A stretch of 64,000 bases of DNA from Bisporella sp. PMI_857 (GCA_021307315.1 JAJSPD010000098.1:1-64000), one strand, 5' to 3'; shown: positions 1 to 12,033, counted from the first letter of the stretch. The notes: a model not told the origin generated them from the letters alone. Translations and numbers: made by a program.

Positions 1-1547
1 TCGTCTCGCTCACAAAATTCGACAGCGCATCTATGGACGTCGGAGGTGTTTATTATTCTGCGAAATTGTCGCACAGGAGTTGCTAGGCGCGTAAAATGCC
101 GTGGTGACTCCTTATCTCGTATCTCGCTGTACCCTAACTGGCTGCAAAGGGCTCTGACGCCGGTATCTCTGGTTGGCTTTCTGAATGACATGATTAGATG
201 AACGCCGTAGTGTAACAGACTCTAGGAAATAAAAGAACAATATCAAATGAAAGAAAAACGAAAGCGCACTTTTTACGACTAGAGGGGAGTCTGCCACGAA
301 CTAAAGGAGCTGGATGGATGGATTGCGGCGCGTACATGACGAATCAGCGAGCTAACCAAAGCATCGGAATCTCAATGTCCAAATCTGGCAGCCGCGCCCA
401 GAACCATGTGGATCTTAAAACGTACGGCAGCGTTGCTTCTTCATTTGTTGGTCACAGCGCAAGGACGGGCAGTTTGACATCTTGCGTGACCTTGATACAC
501 ACCATCCGTGACATAGGATCGAGGCACAAAGTCAATATTTAGCGCGGGTTCAGACTCCGACTCCAGAAATCAGGCAAATGACACCCCATACCCCGCTTTT
601 TTTGTTGGTGACAGGGCTATATTTGTGCATTAGCGTAACCTTGCCCGCATTGATTTCTAGTCACATGTTCGTTAGTAGCTGAGTCCGATGACATGTACGT
701 TATCTTGATCGCCTTGAAATTGGTCTAACCTTGCTCTATAGCTCTTTCCCAACTTGTGCAATATACCTGGCATGGGTAAGCTCAATTATCTTGTGAAAGC
801 GCGAGTTCATTCGCTATCTCATTTCCCGATAGCTTGGTACGGCCTTGACCTTGCAAAGCCATTTTTGGCAGTGACAGTCACATTTTGACTTGGCTTTAAA
901 ATGGCCCCTCCATGCAAGTAATCTTTCATGGGCACGTTACGTAAACGGTTGCCAGTAAATAGCTGTTGTTTTATAGCACCCGCAACTCTCGTGCTGTCCG
1001 CTTTTGGAGTGTGGTGTTGCTAACTGACTTTGGCACTCGTTTAAGGCTAACCTTATATAGGTTAGCACAACACCGGGATAGAAGTGCTACAAGTGATCTC
1101 AATTGAAACCATTTCGATTTCTAGCCTTACTGTACATACTGTACTGTAGAAACAAAACTAGATCGAAAACATTTTTGCAGACACAGTGCATGCGATAAAT
1201 GCATTATAAACATGACAGGCAATACGCAAGTGGCTCCTATATCTAGGATGTCTTAGGACTTGAGTTCGCTTCGATTGTTCTTAACAAATAGTGCCAATAA
1301 TATTGGCACTCTATCGTTGTACAAGAAGGTCCAATATGCGCATCGATACTACTACTTTCAGTGAACTGTGTACTACTGTATTGAGCATGAATTCATATGA
1401 GAAAATCTATTATTTGTCATTGAGCTTCGCAGACTTTTTTTGCAGAAAATTATTGATTTGACTAGCCTCCAGACTACCGAGAGGCATCATTTACGCCAGC
1501 ATTCACTCATTCCGTCGAGAAGCTATCTATCTTCAAGCAATTTGGAA
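1..1547. other. intergenic, no gene recognised
   Basis: No reading frame longer than about 75 codons has any recognisable protein character on either strand. The DNA is moderately AT-rich and carries no obvious inverted or tandem repeat. The last few hundred bases probably hold the promoter of the oxygenase gene that follows, but I cannot assign a specific site. Confidence 0.5.
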
Positions 1548-2720
1548 ATGAAGCTCACAGCCTTTACACTTGCAACGTTCAAACTTGCATCAATCGCAAA
1601 TGCGCATATGAGATTGAAAGAGCCAGCGCCATACCCTGATCAAAACGATCAGAACGGTCCCCTCGCCGTAGATGGCAGTGACTACCCTTGCAAAAATAGC
1701 ACATACACTGGAGGCTCAGCTACTCAAATGGCTATTGGCTCTACACAACAACTCTCCACCATCGGTTCAGCAACCCACGGTGGTGGCTCGTGCCAACTCT
1801 CCATCACGTACGATGCTAAGCCCGATAAAAGTAGTGTATTCAAAGTCATCCATTCTATTATTGGAGGATGCCCTATTATAAATAATACAGGCAATACAAG
1901 GGATGATGCGGCCATCACCGCGAAGGACAAGTATTCATATATTATCCCTAAAGGTCTCCCAACAGGCTCAGCAACCTTAGCTTGGACATGGTTTAACAAG
2001 GTTGGCAATCGCGAGATGTACATGAACTGCGCGCCAATTGAGATCGTTGCTTCTTCATTAAAGCGCATTAACAGCGATGAGTCTAACAGCGCCCAAGTCG
2101 TTAAGCGTATTAATTCATATGACAGCCTTCCCAATATGTTTAAGGCTAACATCAAAATCGAAGGTTCTGGATTCCCTGAAATGACAGAATCGCTAAATGG
2201 TGCAGACTTGGTATTCCCAAATCCTGGTGACTCAGTAGCAAAGCCTCAAGTCGCCACCATGTTCAACCCAAAGTTGCCGACTGAGACCAGAATTCTTGCA
2301 GCAAACGGAGGCTTAGGCTCAAGGTCAGGCTCAGGCCCGCGACCAAGCCCAACTTCATTATCAATAGCCGCTCCCGTGGAATACACCTCCAGCGTCTCAC
2401 TAGTTCAAACCGCTACATCGACCGTTCCAGGAGGTGTCTTTATCGCCGCCTCAACACCATCCCTAAGCGGTGCATCCAGTAATAGCCTCACTACGGCTGG
2501 TTCAGCTTGCTTTGTTGAAGGAGCGTGGATCTGCACGGACGGCTCGTCTTTCCAACGCTGCGCAAGCGGTGTCTGGTCCGCGGTGCAGCAACTCTCCGTA
2601 GGGACAAAATGCACGGTCGGCATCTCAGATTCTATTGCCATCACTACCATTACTACCCAACCTAAGCGTGCCATTCGCTTTTCTTATGAGCACTTCAAGA
2701 GACACTTTCATGCTTCTTAA
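1548..2720 (+). CDS. secreted AA11-like lytic polysaccharide monooxygenase with C-terminal chitin-binding-like module
   Basis: 390 residues, single exon. The ATG at 1548 is chosen because it opens a clean signal peptide (residues 1-19, ending in ANA). Cleavage would leave His20 at the mature N-terminus (HMRLKEPAPYP), as copper-dependent LPMOs require. The second histidine of the copper brace is His77 in ATHGGGSCQ, and Tyr158 in NREMYMNCA fits the axial tyrosine, a pattern typical of AA11-like fungal proteins. A Ser/Thr/Pro-rich linker (about 255-315) leads to a small Cys-containing module (about 320-355, CFVEGAWICTDGSSFQRC) like the C-terminal X278-type module of AA11 enzymes. Expected role: oxidative cleavage of chitin or a related polysaccharide outside the cell. 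The last 25 residues are basic and unlike the family, so the 3' end may be spliced differently. Family membership is fairly sure; the substrate is inferred. Confidence 0.8.
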   Translation: MKLTAFTLATFKLASIANAHMRLKEPAPYPDQNDQNGPLAVDGSDYPCKNSTYTGGSATQMAIGSTQQLSTIGSATHGGGSCQLSITYDAKPDKSSVFKVIHSIIGGCPIINNTGNTRDDAAITAKDKYSYIIPKGLPTGSATLAWTWFNKVGNREMYMNCAPIEIVASSLKRINSDESNSAQVVKRINSYDSLPNMFKANIKIEGSGFPEMTESLNGADLVFPNPGDSVAKPQVATMFNPKLPTETRILAANGGLGSRSGSGPRPSPTSLSIAAPVEYTSSVSLVQTATSTVPGGVFIAASTPSLSGASSNSLTTAGSACFVEGAWICTDGSSFQRCASGVWSAVQQLSVGTKCTVGISDSIAITTITTQPKRAIRFSYEHFKRHFHAS

Positions 2721-5187
2721 GCTCAATTCTATTCGACTTGAGGCATTGGATATGAGATTCTCGCCGTCTCGCCGTCTCGACCTATCTACTATTTCTTCCA
2801 TTTTGAGAAGCTGGCTGAAAAAAACCATTATATCCGCAGCGTAAGAACAGGAACAGGATCTAGCACGAAACTAAAACGTAGCATAAACGTAGCATATTCG
2901 GCCGTGCACTGATCGGCCGAAGTCTCCGCGCTATATTGTCAAATAGAACACATAAATATAACAGTAGTAGTTGAATAATATTGTCAATTGGTTAGTGATG
3001 TGCTTCCATACAGAAAGCAAGCTTCTCTGGTCACATAACTAGCCACTTATACGCATCGCGTGATATTTTGACATAGGAGAGAAACCAACCTCATCATAAC
3101 CGTCCCCTCCCTCATACGTACTCGCCTCGAGTACTAGAATAGTAAAGTTTCACGATCAGTTAGATCGAGCTCTTCCTCTCAAGCTTTTGCGCTATATATT
3201 GGTGATGCATCACGTGCCTCACCTCATAGCCTCGAGAGTGTATATCAACTTGCCTGGCCAGCGATAAAATATCGACTTCATCGCAACCCTCTTTCATCCT
3301 TTTCCACCTTACAACCTTCAGAACTCCTCAAGCCTCCAACTCCATACTTCGACCAGATTGAAGGTAATAGAAGCAAATAAGCTTTCAGCATAAGAGAATC
3401 GCAAAGTATTGAAGAGTATCTCTCCTTTGTACGCTTTCAATACGTTGACGTTGTGTAGATCGATCTCCAGATCGGCTTTTGTCTTCACCTTTGAATCATG
3501 ACCTCTCTCCGAACAACCTTCGAAGCTCCCTCAACTTCACAATCCTCTCTCGACTTCACAACTCCATAGCTGTCAATATAAAGCAGAGTTAAGTCGTTCC
3601 TTGCTCCTCGTTCATATTGCTAACTACTGACACCAGAAACAACTTCGTTTCCTCCTCGAACTCCTTCGAATCCTCTCGTACAAGGTGAATCTCTACGACC
3701 ATGCAATTGGGAATAAGGTCAAGGCTCGAGCAGGACAACAACACACTCCTCTTTTTTTCGAACAGCTCTCCGAATTCAAGGTGAAGCACCAAGGTAAGAA
3801 GCTTTTGTAATTAACAAGGTCGATACATGCTTCTGATGTTGTTGTAGCACGCGCAGGCCGTGGTGTCAAGAGCGTAGCCTGAAAAGACCTGACAGATCTG
3901 AACCCAGCGCCACGCTTCCGCCTGTACTGACTTCCCCCTCCTGACTAAGGTCACTGTGCGGTTTTCGGGTCCCTCCGCTGTTCCTTTAGGTCGGGGAACA
4001 CTGCCAGCATGAGTCTCCGCCATTGCTTTGATTGTCTCTTAGTTGCAGCGATCTCCTACCTGTACTCTACCTGCTTGGCGGTTATAGGGGAAGATACACC
4101 CACTCGACAGCCTGCCCAGTGTACACACTGTAACCAGCTTAAAGTGGACCAACGTGTTATTTTTTTGATAGCAGCGTTGAAGCTGTTCGGCTCTAGTAGT
4201 CGTGCAATTGTCCCATACTTGATGAGATCTCCTACCCGTAGCCTACCTTGTCTGTTATGCTTTCGCGCTGCTCTTGGCGGCAAAGGCGGAGATTCAACCA
4301 CTGGAGAGTTTGCTTGGGTGTATTGCATCATAAGTAAACTTTACGGTGTTTCAACGTGTTATCGCTTTCAATCGCAGCAGCGTTGGAGATCCAGGTAACT
4401 GCATCACGTGCATTCTGCCTAGTGGGGAACGGCTTGTGGATCATTGATCCTATATTACCGGATTGGATCTGGACCTGGCTCTCCTTGGCTTTCGGCTTCT
4501 GGTACTGGCTTTTCTGGAACTGGATTCTGGGACTGGATTGTAGCTCCGTTTGTGAAGTTGACATGCTGACTAGTACAGCCACGTTTCAACACTCATTCTA
4601 GCAATTCAACATTGTTAGAGCTTTTACTTCTTGGCCTATCTATGGGGATTGCGTACTATCTGTCGGTGCGATGGTTGCTGAAGCTTTTCCTCCCTGCATC
4701 TATGAGTGTCTAGGCCACAGCTACGACCCCTACCCAAGAAACGGGGTGCTGAATTGTGCGCGTCCTGGCTCACGAAAGGCAGAGATAGGGGAACTGTGGA
4801 AGTGACCGTCGCTGAGCCGGCGGGTAGGACGTATGGTAGTTGGTGACAACTGCTGTCGACGACCCGGTTTGGGACCCGTTGCATTGTCGGCCAAGACTCA
4901 CTCTTCTGGAAAGGGGTTTCTAGGCCGACGGCACATCGATTTGTTTGTTATTGAAGAATTGAACCATTAGGAAAAGAGACTCTTCTATATCAACACCATT
5001 TGTGATATCAAACGTTTTCAATTCCTGCAATGCATGCAGTAATACCGGTGGTAGTGTATCCAGAGAACTAGTCCGCTTAAATTTTCCATCATTTTCGTTC
5101 TTTCCAAAAGTCCCATGGTACAACACCACCATGAGTGCTAGTGGGTTGACTGACGGTGGACTCGTCCGGTGACAAAAGCATTCTAGC
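2721..5187. other. long gene-poor stretch
   Basis: Frames of 60-130 codons occur on both strands but read as random protein. From about 3160 to 3800 the + strand is rich in CT and has several donor- and acceptor-like sites (a GTAAGAAG near 3793 and TTGTAG near 3846), as a transcribed leader or an eroded gene might have. I cannot name a product. The right end approaches the decayed esterase at 5.2 kb and may include its eroded 5' part. Confidence 0.4.
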
Positions 5188-5812
5188 CGCAAGACTTGCT
5201 GCCTCTCGATATTCCTGAAGCACGTGTGATGACTTTCGGGTATAATGCTACTGCGGCATTTGGCAATACAACGGCAGATATTGTGGATCACGCCCGGGAT
5301 CTTTTATGGAGTGTTTTTGACAAACGAGAAATGGACGAAGAGCAGCGGAGACCGATTATATTCATTGCCCACTTTCTTGGGGGTGTTGTTGTGAAGCGGG
5401 TGTGCTTAAACTTTACATATACAGATCCGTCATCTAACAAGTCAGGCTTTACTTTCAGCTCGGATCGAATCGCAATACTCCTTAATCAACGAGAACACTG
5501 TAACTAGGAATCATCTTTTTTGCACCCTACATACTAGAAGCGGAAAAGAAACATATAGCAAAATTCTAAGAAGTGTTGCATCGATATGATCAATAAGCCG
5601 TCATCGAAGCTCCTCAGCGCTCTACAGAGTAATAGTGATATATTTGCCCGAGTTGCCTGCCTTTTTGAATCTAATCGCCTGTAGATCGTTGAGAAGCAGT
5701 CGGAATTGCTACAAGTGGCCGTAGAAGACCAACAGCCGATTAATGCTAATCATCGGGATATGTGCAAGTTCGCAGCTCGAGAGAAAAATTCTAGTGGGGC
5801 ATGTATGTAGCT
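5188..5812 (+). pseudogene. decayed SesB-type / DUF676-like serine esterase domain
   Basis: Reading in pieces gives DLLPLDIPEARVMTFGYNA, then IIFIAHFLGGVVVKR, then GIIFFAPYILEAE, then KLLSALQSNSDIFARV, then IVEKQSELLQVAVED and finally PINANHRDMCKFA. This is the order of the alpha/beta-hydrolase (SesB-like) domain found at the N-terminus of many fungal NLR and ankyrin proteins. The pieces are separated by in-frame stops and frame changes. The nucleophile elbow, normally G-H-S-L-G-G, reads AHFLGG, so the catalytic serine is lost. No nucleotide-binding or repeat domain follows before 5.85 kb. It is therefore a dead fragment of an NLR-type N-terminal effector or of a stand-alone esterase. Confidence 0.7.
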
Positions 5813-6338
5813 TCTATTCCTACTGAGATAGTTGGGTATGCTTATATTTCATCATAGCTTCTTGTGACGGGGTAAAATGGTACCACAGCACCATGCGACC
5901 AAAAGTGGATCCACTGATAGCCAACATGCTACAGTGAGATATAGGCCCCTAACTCTCCGTGACGCTTCTGATAACATATTGTCCCACATAATGTCAGCGC
6001 AAGTTTCACCGGAAGAGACGACGTGCGTGCTCAACTTCGAGACAGTTGTATTCTGTGTAAGCCCACTGGCACATAGCGTCGCTTTTTTCTAGCAGCGGAG
6101 ACCTGTGCCCAGTATAGGTAGCCCTCGATTGTGTCCTGGTTGACTCGAGTGGGATTTCTGCTATTTTGCGGATAGAGCGGGATTCTGACTAGCTCTGAGG
6201 ATGGATGGGGCGGGATTGTAGCGGGAGTTTGGAGGGCAGTAGGAGCCATTTAGAAGGCTGGCAATAGGTGGAGTGGGCTTTGTTGTGCATAGGTTTTTTA
6301 TACAACGTTAGTGAACCTGCGCCGCGATTTCTGTCAAA

Positions 6339-6929
6339 CTAACAATAATTGACCGAGATATCTTTTAAAATTCCGCAGGCCTGCTCGTGGTAAGCATTTC
6401 TTGGAAGGTCAGTTAAGACTATTCCCTCTATCTTGGGAAGCTGGCTGAAAAAATCCATTATATTCTTCTTAAGCAAGCTATTGTCTGTAGAGAACCCAGA
6501 TATTAATACTCGGCTTATAAGCTTTGTGTCAGTGATAAATCCTGAAATCTTGGTGTTCCTTTGCACATCCATTATTGTGATGCGGAGAAAGTCATATTTT
6601 GGATTGATGTACAGTACTCTCCAGCCTGCGACGCCTGGAATATGTATTGTAGTACGTCTAAGAATTTTCTTTGCGAACGATCGAGAACTGTGGCATACAT
6701 GCAAAGTTACTGGTATCAAGAAACGAATGAGCCTGCCGTACCACCATTCACGGAAGCAATCTTCTCCACCAATGGTACGTGGGCTTAACAAGGTGATTTC
6801 CCATATCATAATTTGAAGCTCGAGAGGCAATCTCGAAAACAAATTAAAGTGGCAAAGCATAATTGGTATGGCGAGAGTTAGGTCCAGGTTTCTTTCTATC
6901 CTAAATTCTGTAACTATAGAAACAAACAT
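6339..6929 (-). CDS. 2EXR-domain protein
   Basis: 196 residues, no intron needed, ATG at 6929. The core FNLFSRLPLELQIMIWEITL (about residues 28-47) followed by TLHVCHSSRSFAKKI and YINPKYDFLRI matches the fungal 2EXR family, an F-box-like leucine-rich start followed by a short alpha/beta region. These proteins are abundant in Leotiomycetes and their role is not established. The usual conserved landmarks are in order and the frame is intact, so it may be functional. The 23 residues before MLCHFNLF are not family-like, so the later ATG is an alternative start. Confidence 0.75.
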   Translation of the reverse strand: MFVSIVTEFRIERNLDLTLAIPIMLCHFNLFSRLPLELQIMIWEITLLSPRTIGGEDCFREWWYGRLIRFLIPVTLHVCHSSRSFAKKILRRTTIHIPGVAGWRVLYINPKYDFLRITIMDVQRNTKISGFITDTKLISRVLISGFSTDNSLLKKNIMDFFSQLPKIEGIVLTDLPRNAYHEQACGILKDISVNYC

Positions 6930-7872
6930 GAATATGGGCCAAAAAGAGATTTCGGCCGCTACTGTATAGCGACGAATGAATTACGGGCATAGAAAGTCTA
7001 TTTTTGGATTAGTTGTAAGCTATTTATTGCTCGCATTCCAAAAAGTTGCAAATACTCCGTTTTTGGCTTTGCTATAAGGTTTGTTATAGTTGCAGTGTGG
7101 CTCAGAGCTGGAGCTGAATACAGCACTAATATTTGTGGCTTAAGGGGAGCGGCGACGGAACTTGCAGAATAAAGTTTGACAACCAACACGAGCATAGGAT
7201 TATAGTAACCACCACAGCCACCGATTTGATTTTATTGCCGCGAATGCCGCTTGTCGTTATGAATGTTGGAAAATTCTCCGCACTCAGTGCACGGGCCTCC
7301 TGTCAAGTTACTGCTCACCAAGCATCAGGCGCTATCATCGAATGACTTTGGGTGGCCCATATTTAGGCTTAAACTTGATTGGTCCCAAGACATTGGTTTG
7401 GGCAGTTTTGGCGTGCTGATTGGTTTATGGTTACTGAAAGGTTGACCCAGCACAACGGTACTTGGATGGCACAGCCATTTAGAGTTTGGAATCAGTTGCC
7501 GGCATAACGGCTAGGGTAGAAAATCCAGATTCGACTGAAATAGTTGTGCCCTGTGTATTGTCCAGGCTGGGATCTTTCAAATGTTAGTTGATATCTCATG
7601 CCGCCGCGCTACTGCACTTGCAACCTGCTTCGACCACTCAACTGTGGAGAAAGACCAAAATGTAACCGCTTCCAGATTTGGTGACAGAGAGAGAATAGTC
7701 AGTGTTCAGGTAGTACAGTTTCATCGTTGTTAGTTGCAGAATTAATGACGGATCAGTATAAAGAGTCTACTCCATTTTTGTTTCTCAGGCATGCATCGCT
7801 ATTTCCCCTTTTCACACCTCCAACACCTACATTGTATCACATTTAATCAAAACGACCTCAAAACACACAACA
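6930..7872. other. intergenic, no gene recognised
   Basis: Only short random-looking frames. The final 150 bases carry CT-rich runs and TATAAAG near 7758, plausible promoter and leader sequence for the MYB-like gene that begins at 7873. That assignment is inference. Confidence 0.4.
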
Positions 7873-8754
7873 ATGCAACTTGCTTGTGACAGCTTGTCGA
7901 AAATGAGCATCACAATTATGTTGCAACACCCTTCCAGTGCTATTGACGTAGAGAGTATCGACGAAATCGCCAACAGCAACATCGGTAATGGAATGCCTGC
8001 TACCCATGGTGATGCAAATAGTCCCACCAATATTATGGCCATACCTACGTTACTGAACCCCCCTGAAGACACACAAGGAATGGCGGTATTGGCAGCTCCA
8101 GGGAGGATACCGGTGTTGCCTCCAATGAAGACTGAGCCTGTGGATAAAATGGACGTCTCTTATCTAGTTGGTAGTCACACAACAAGTCGACATTCGATCC
8201 CACTGCCCATTTATCCTTCATTAACTCCTCCACGGCATAATCCTAGTGACTGGATCCAGGTAGATGAGCACAACTTCCGCACACGCACGTCAAAGCGGCC
8301 TCGTACACGCTCAAAGTCGACGGGTCGTTCCAATAAACCTTATACTAGAGAACAAGTGGACTTTATTCGGTATTTCAAGGAAGACTGTCGCATTTCTTTT
8401 GCCGACCTCGGACCACTGTTTATGAAAAAATTCCCAGATACGTTACGAGAGACTGATCAATGTTTCTCTTCTCGGTACTATCGAGCAAACATCGTACCGC
8501 GTCGAGACCAAAATGGTCGGCCAACGTTCGACGATGAAGGGAAAGTAGTTTGGGACACGGTCAAAATCCGGTCACGGTATACACTAGAAGGAGAAAGGTT
8601 ATCGATTCCTTATACGCTAGTGGATATGTATCCCTGGAGAGCAGTCAAGTATAATTGGGTATCCGAGGAGCACAAAAGAGTAGCAAGTCTTATTTTGCAT
8701 GGAATAGATCCGACAGATCCATCAGGCAGTATGTTCCCCAACATTCGAACTTGA
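7873..8754 (+). CDS. fungal MYB/SANT-like DNA-binding protein
   Basis: 293 residues in one exon. An acidic, low-complexity N-terminal half (1-135) is followed by a basic patch (TSKRPRTRSKSTGRSNK, about 137-153). Next comes a helix-rich block YTREQVDFIRYFKEDC...FADLGPLFMKKFP (about 156-190) with the spacing of a MYB/SANT-like domain, then SSRYYRAN and a conserved tail (IPYTLVDMYPWRAVKYNWV, HGIDPTDPSG) seen in a Leotiomycetes-expanded MYB-like family. Probable nuclear transcription regulator; targets unknown. MYB/SANT genes are among the accessory genes reported in Starship elements, which matters given the patatin, DUF3723, NLR and ferric-reductase genes further along. The frame is intact, with no sign of decay. 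Confidence 0.7.
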   Translation: MQLACDSLSKMSITIMLQHPSSAIDVESIDEIANSNIGNGMPATHGDANSPTNIMAIPTLLNPPEDTQGMAVLAAPGRIPVLPPMKTEPVDKMDVSYLVGSHTTSRHSIPLPIYPSLTPPRHNPSDWIQVDEHNFRTRTSKRPRTRSKSTGRSNKPYTREQVDFIRYFKEDCRISFADLGPLFMKKFPDTLRETDQCFSSRYYRANIVPRRDQNGRPTFDDEGKVVWDTVKIRSRYTLEGERLSIPYTLVDMYPWRAVKYNWVSEEHKRVASLILHGIDPTDPSGSMFPNIRT

Positions 8755-9516
8755 GGGGTGCTGACCAGAATCCCAGAGAAAGAAGCATGGCGAAGGATCA
8801 TTCGCGAATGTGAAGATTTGTCATAGGCTGCGAAATGGGTATCGATTCTTGCATGGGAGATTGAGAATAGTGCATTACTTAGTGGAGTCCTGGGACGGTT
8901 TTAAGGATATATCTCTATGGACTGAAAGCGTTGTAATCTAGTCTGCGAATGCCAAAGAAACTTCCCAATATCTTTCGTGATAACAATATCTTTTATGGCT
9001 ATCAAACGAAGAGTATTGTGTATTTCTCACTTACTAAAGAAAAAAAATACATGGGTATAACGTACATGAGCCTTCGTCTTTTTCAAACCCATTAAACAAT
9101 TTCCTACTGCACAACTTTAAACTTGGACCCAAAACAATACATACTGTAATCAAAGGTACAAACGGGGAGGCGCAGGCGGCGCACCAACTATTAAGTGATA
9201 GAAGCTTGGTAGTCGCATGCTTGGTAGTTGTGAGATGGGTATTTGCAAGGTTGGTAAATGCAAGCTTGTAGTACTCCATAATGGAATTTGCCGTAGACTT
9301 TGAGCCGTAGAGAATGATTTACGCGGCTTGTAATACAGCGCGGTCGAATTTCCGTAAATCATGCATGATTCACCGTTTTGGATGGCCATTTCCACATAGC
9401 AATCGTCTGCTGCTCCTTGCTTTGTATTAACTTGTTCTCTCGGACAGTCACGAGCTTTGAGTTCTACATCCTCGCTCCTATTTACCTATGGCTCTTTAGG
9501 ATATATTACATATGAC
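8755..9516. other. intergenic, no gene recognised
   Basis: No convincing coding signal. Around 9205-9265 there is a short imprecise repeat of a GCTTGGTAG-like word, too degenerate to call a tandem repeat. Confidence 0.4.
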
Positions 9517-10114
9517 TTAAAAATGACGGAGAATTACCAATTGCATAGCCCGAACCCTAGGCTCTTCCCTGTTGCTCAGTCGCGACATTCTACAAAAGCT
9601 TGTAGTGATGCTTGCCCGTACCAGTGTACCGTCAATAGTGGAAGGCGGGTCTAAGGGGCACGCTGTGACTGAGAATCGGAGCTGTTGGTAGCGGACTTCC
9701 GTGTTGTCTTTATCTGATGCATGAGAAGGTCCCTTCTCTGAGTCGCTTGTGCTCTCCAAAGAGCCTGCAACATCTACAGCACTGATACTTCCATGTGACG
9801 TGTTTGGGATGTTCAAAGTCACCCCAGCCATTGTCGAAGACACCATTTCGAAGCGACATCCAGTAGTTGGATTTCCGTTGTCGTCTTCGTAGGTGTCAAA
9901 CCGGCCTACAGATAACCCTGTGTCTACAACAATGAAGTCTCCAATCTCTTCATCAACAGTCCTGGGGGCCTGCCAGTCGCTTTTCGGACCCTTGGAGTTC
10001 AGGGCTTGGGCTCTATTGATTGCCCTCTGTAGATTATAAGCAAATATTTGGTTATGGAGCTAGGTTGATGGCTACCTGCTTAGACAACGTCCATCGCCTT
10101 TTCCGCCGGGCCAT
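9517..10114 (-). CDS. hypothetical two-exon protein
   Basis: Tentative model: exon 1 10114..10076 (MARRKRRWTLSKQ), intron 10075..10027 (49 nt, GTAGCC...CTACAG), exon 2 10026..9517, giving 182 residues. Exon 2 starts RAINRAQALNSKGPK, continues through an acidic stretch (TVDEEIGDFIVVDTG, FDTYEDDNGNP) and ends in ILRHF. The frame stays open well upstream of the first in-exon ATG (9846), which is why an intron is proposed. The product is basic at the N-terminus and otherwise unremarkable; I do not recognise the family. It may be the 3' end of a larger eroded gene, since open sequence (QLQSEEKAIQE) precedes exon 1. Confidence 0.3.
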
Positions 10115-11413
10115 TTCTTGAATTGCTTTTTCCTCTGATTGAAGTTGTGTTAAGAATCACTGAGAAGCAACTTTATCTACCGGATGATAATAACTTCTAT
10201 TGTGGCTCTGGTTCAATCCCCAGGGCCCAAGTCAAATCTCCCGCTACATGAGCAAGCTTGCGCTTGGAAACATTTTCCTGCCATGCTAAGGCTCATGGCT
10301 AAGCGCACAATTACTGGTCCGCGGTGGTGGAGTCACATCCGTATATCACATTACATTTTTAAAGCGGCCCTCCCATCACGATGACCCAATACCAATGAGC
10401 AAGTTTGGGGATGGAGGCGGAACTGATGATGCTGCCACAGCCCTCTATTGCCACAGACCCCTCATGGGCTTGGTTGATGGTTGCATGCTTACAGGCTGAC
10501 TAGTTTGTGGTCACAAAATCAAAGTTTGGCCCGTGGCAAATCATAGCGGCCTGCCAATTTAGAAAATGGCTTTAGGAAGTCCTTGATTCCATCCAATGGC
10601 TGCGCCATCCCGTTGAGTCGACATTTTAGCCGTAAGATATTGAATCTAGTCTCCAACCTTGCCCGGAACTTCCTTTGCCAGCAACACATGTGATTTAGCA
10701 GCCGTTTCTTGAGGTGACCACCTTCAGTCCGTGCGTGTCCCGACAGTTTGGTACACCATGCTTGGTGCTGACTCAGTGCAACCCCGTGCTTGCTTTTGAC
10801 CCGACAGTCCGGTACCTTCGATTATTGGCGCACAGGTAGCAAGGAGTGGACCCTAGCATGAGTTTTAGCGCCGAAAATTGATTCCTATACGTAACTTTAA
10901 TATCCAAAAGTCCTGGTTCTCGTTCATGATTTATCCGATCGAACCAACTAAGCCACTAGACACTTTTTATCGTTGTTTGATCACGCCAATTAGACATGCA
11001 GTATTAGCGAAGTAGCCAGGGTACTGCATTTCGATCCTCCAGAGGGCCGAAATGCACAGCGGACGATTTGAAGCCCCAAATATAGACGCGACTATGGAAT
11101 CCTGCTCAGCTTAGCCCACTGCCAACCATCAATTCAAACCCAGAAAATGGAGATAACTCAATTTTATTAATTACAACAGAAAGGTGTAAAACTGATAAGG
11201 CGCGTCCGCAAAGAACAAAGATAACACCCAGCCAGCTTATCGTTTCACGAAGGCACTAGAAGAGAAAGGGTGTTGAGGAATCGTAGCTTTGAGGCATTTA
11301 TTGTTTCAAATACATTGCGTTCTACCGTGTCTTAGCTAAAATTACAATCAAGACTATCTAAAATGGAACGCCAAGTGATCTCGTGCTTTTGCGATTCAGA
11401 CTTCTAAATGGCC
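10115..11413. other. intergenic, no gene recognised
   Basis: About 1.3 kb without a believable gene. Short frames only. Isolated words resembling tRNA A and B boxes occur, but not with tRNA spacing. Confidence 0.45.
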
Positions 11414-11791
11414 TTAAGGGCTTTGATAGACGGGCTTTGTCCAAAATGCCACTGGCGGCGGTACTCGCCCCAACGGTTGATGTAGAGAGACCAATCTGCC
11501 TTTGCGATCTTCGGCTGGAAGCTCCACGTAGGCCGGCGACAGAGGTTCCGCTTCTTTACTCGCATGTGGCCTTGCATTGTGACACGCGCAAGAATGGTGA
11601 TAGTGATGAATTTCGTAAATCACAATATCCAAAGGCACAGAACACTTGCTCTCCCTCTTCATGCACCTTCGGCATATTCCTTGAGGTGGAGGAGGCTCTT
11701 CGGGTGGATGTTTTAGGTGGTACGTAGGTGATCTTCGTCTACCGCAGGCAATGCATCTATATCTTGGCAGCTTTACACTGCTCGTTGACAT
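11414..11791 (-). CDS. small cysteine/histidine-rich protein, putative zinc-binding
   Basis: 125 residues, single exon, ATG at 11791. It opens RCIACGRRRSPTYHLKHP (CxxC) and continues GICRRCMKRESKC (CxxC plus C). Two CxxC pairs about 25 residues apart suggest a single zinc-ribbon-like fold. This is followed by IVIYEIHHYHHSC, rich in His. I recall proteins with this C-A-C-G-R-x-R-S-P-x-Y-H start from Leotiomycetes genomes, without known function. The second half (Pro- and Lys-rich) looks unstructured. Real gene likely; role unknown. Confidence 0.55.
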   Translation of the reverse strand: MSTSSVKLPRYRCIACGRRRSPTYHLKHPPEEPPPPQGICRRCMKRESKCSVPLDIVIYEIHHYHHSCACHNARPHASKEAEPLSPAYVELPAEDRKGRLVSLHQPLGRVPPPVAFWTKPVYQSP

Positions 11792-12033
11792 ACCTCGACT
11801 CTTTTCTTGCGTAAATAATTTTGGAATTGCCTAAGGCTTTCTACCACTGGCGCTGTTACGGACGCTTGTATTTAAGAATGAAAAATTAGGGGCCACAAAC
11901 GGCTTTGGTTCACAAGTGGCTTCGCACATAACCCCATTAGCCAGCCTAAAAAGAGGGAGCAAGGGAGTGAATATAAGCGCAATTCCCAGAAGTCACAAAT
12001 GTCACCAAAATCAATTGTTTTCGTCCTGTTACA

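Noticed and set aside
4009..4884. Several 80-130-codon frames on both strands
   Set aside because: Compositionally random, overlapping and mutually exclusive, with no motif or splice support.
10900..10990. tRNA-like words (TGGCTTAGTTGG on the minus strand, GGTTCAATCCCC near 10210)
   Set aside because: A- and B-box-like words are not at tRNA spacing, and no cloverleaf with acceptor stem can be drawn.
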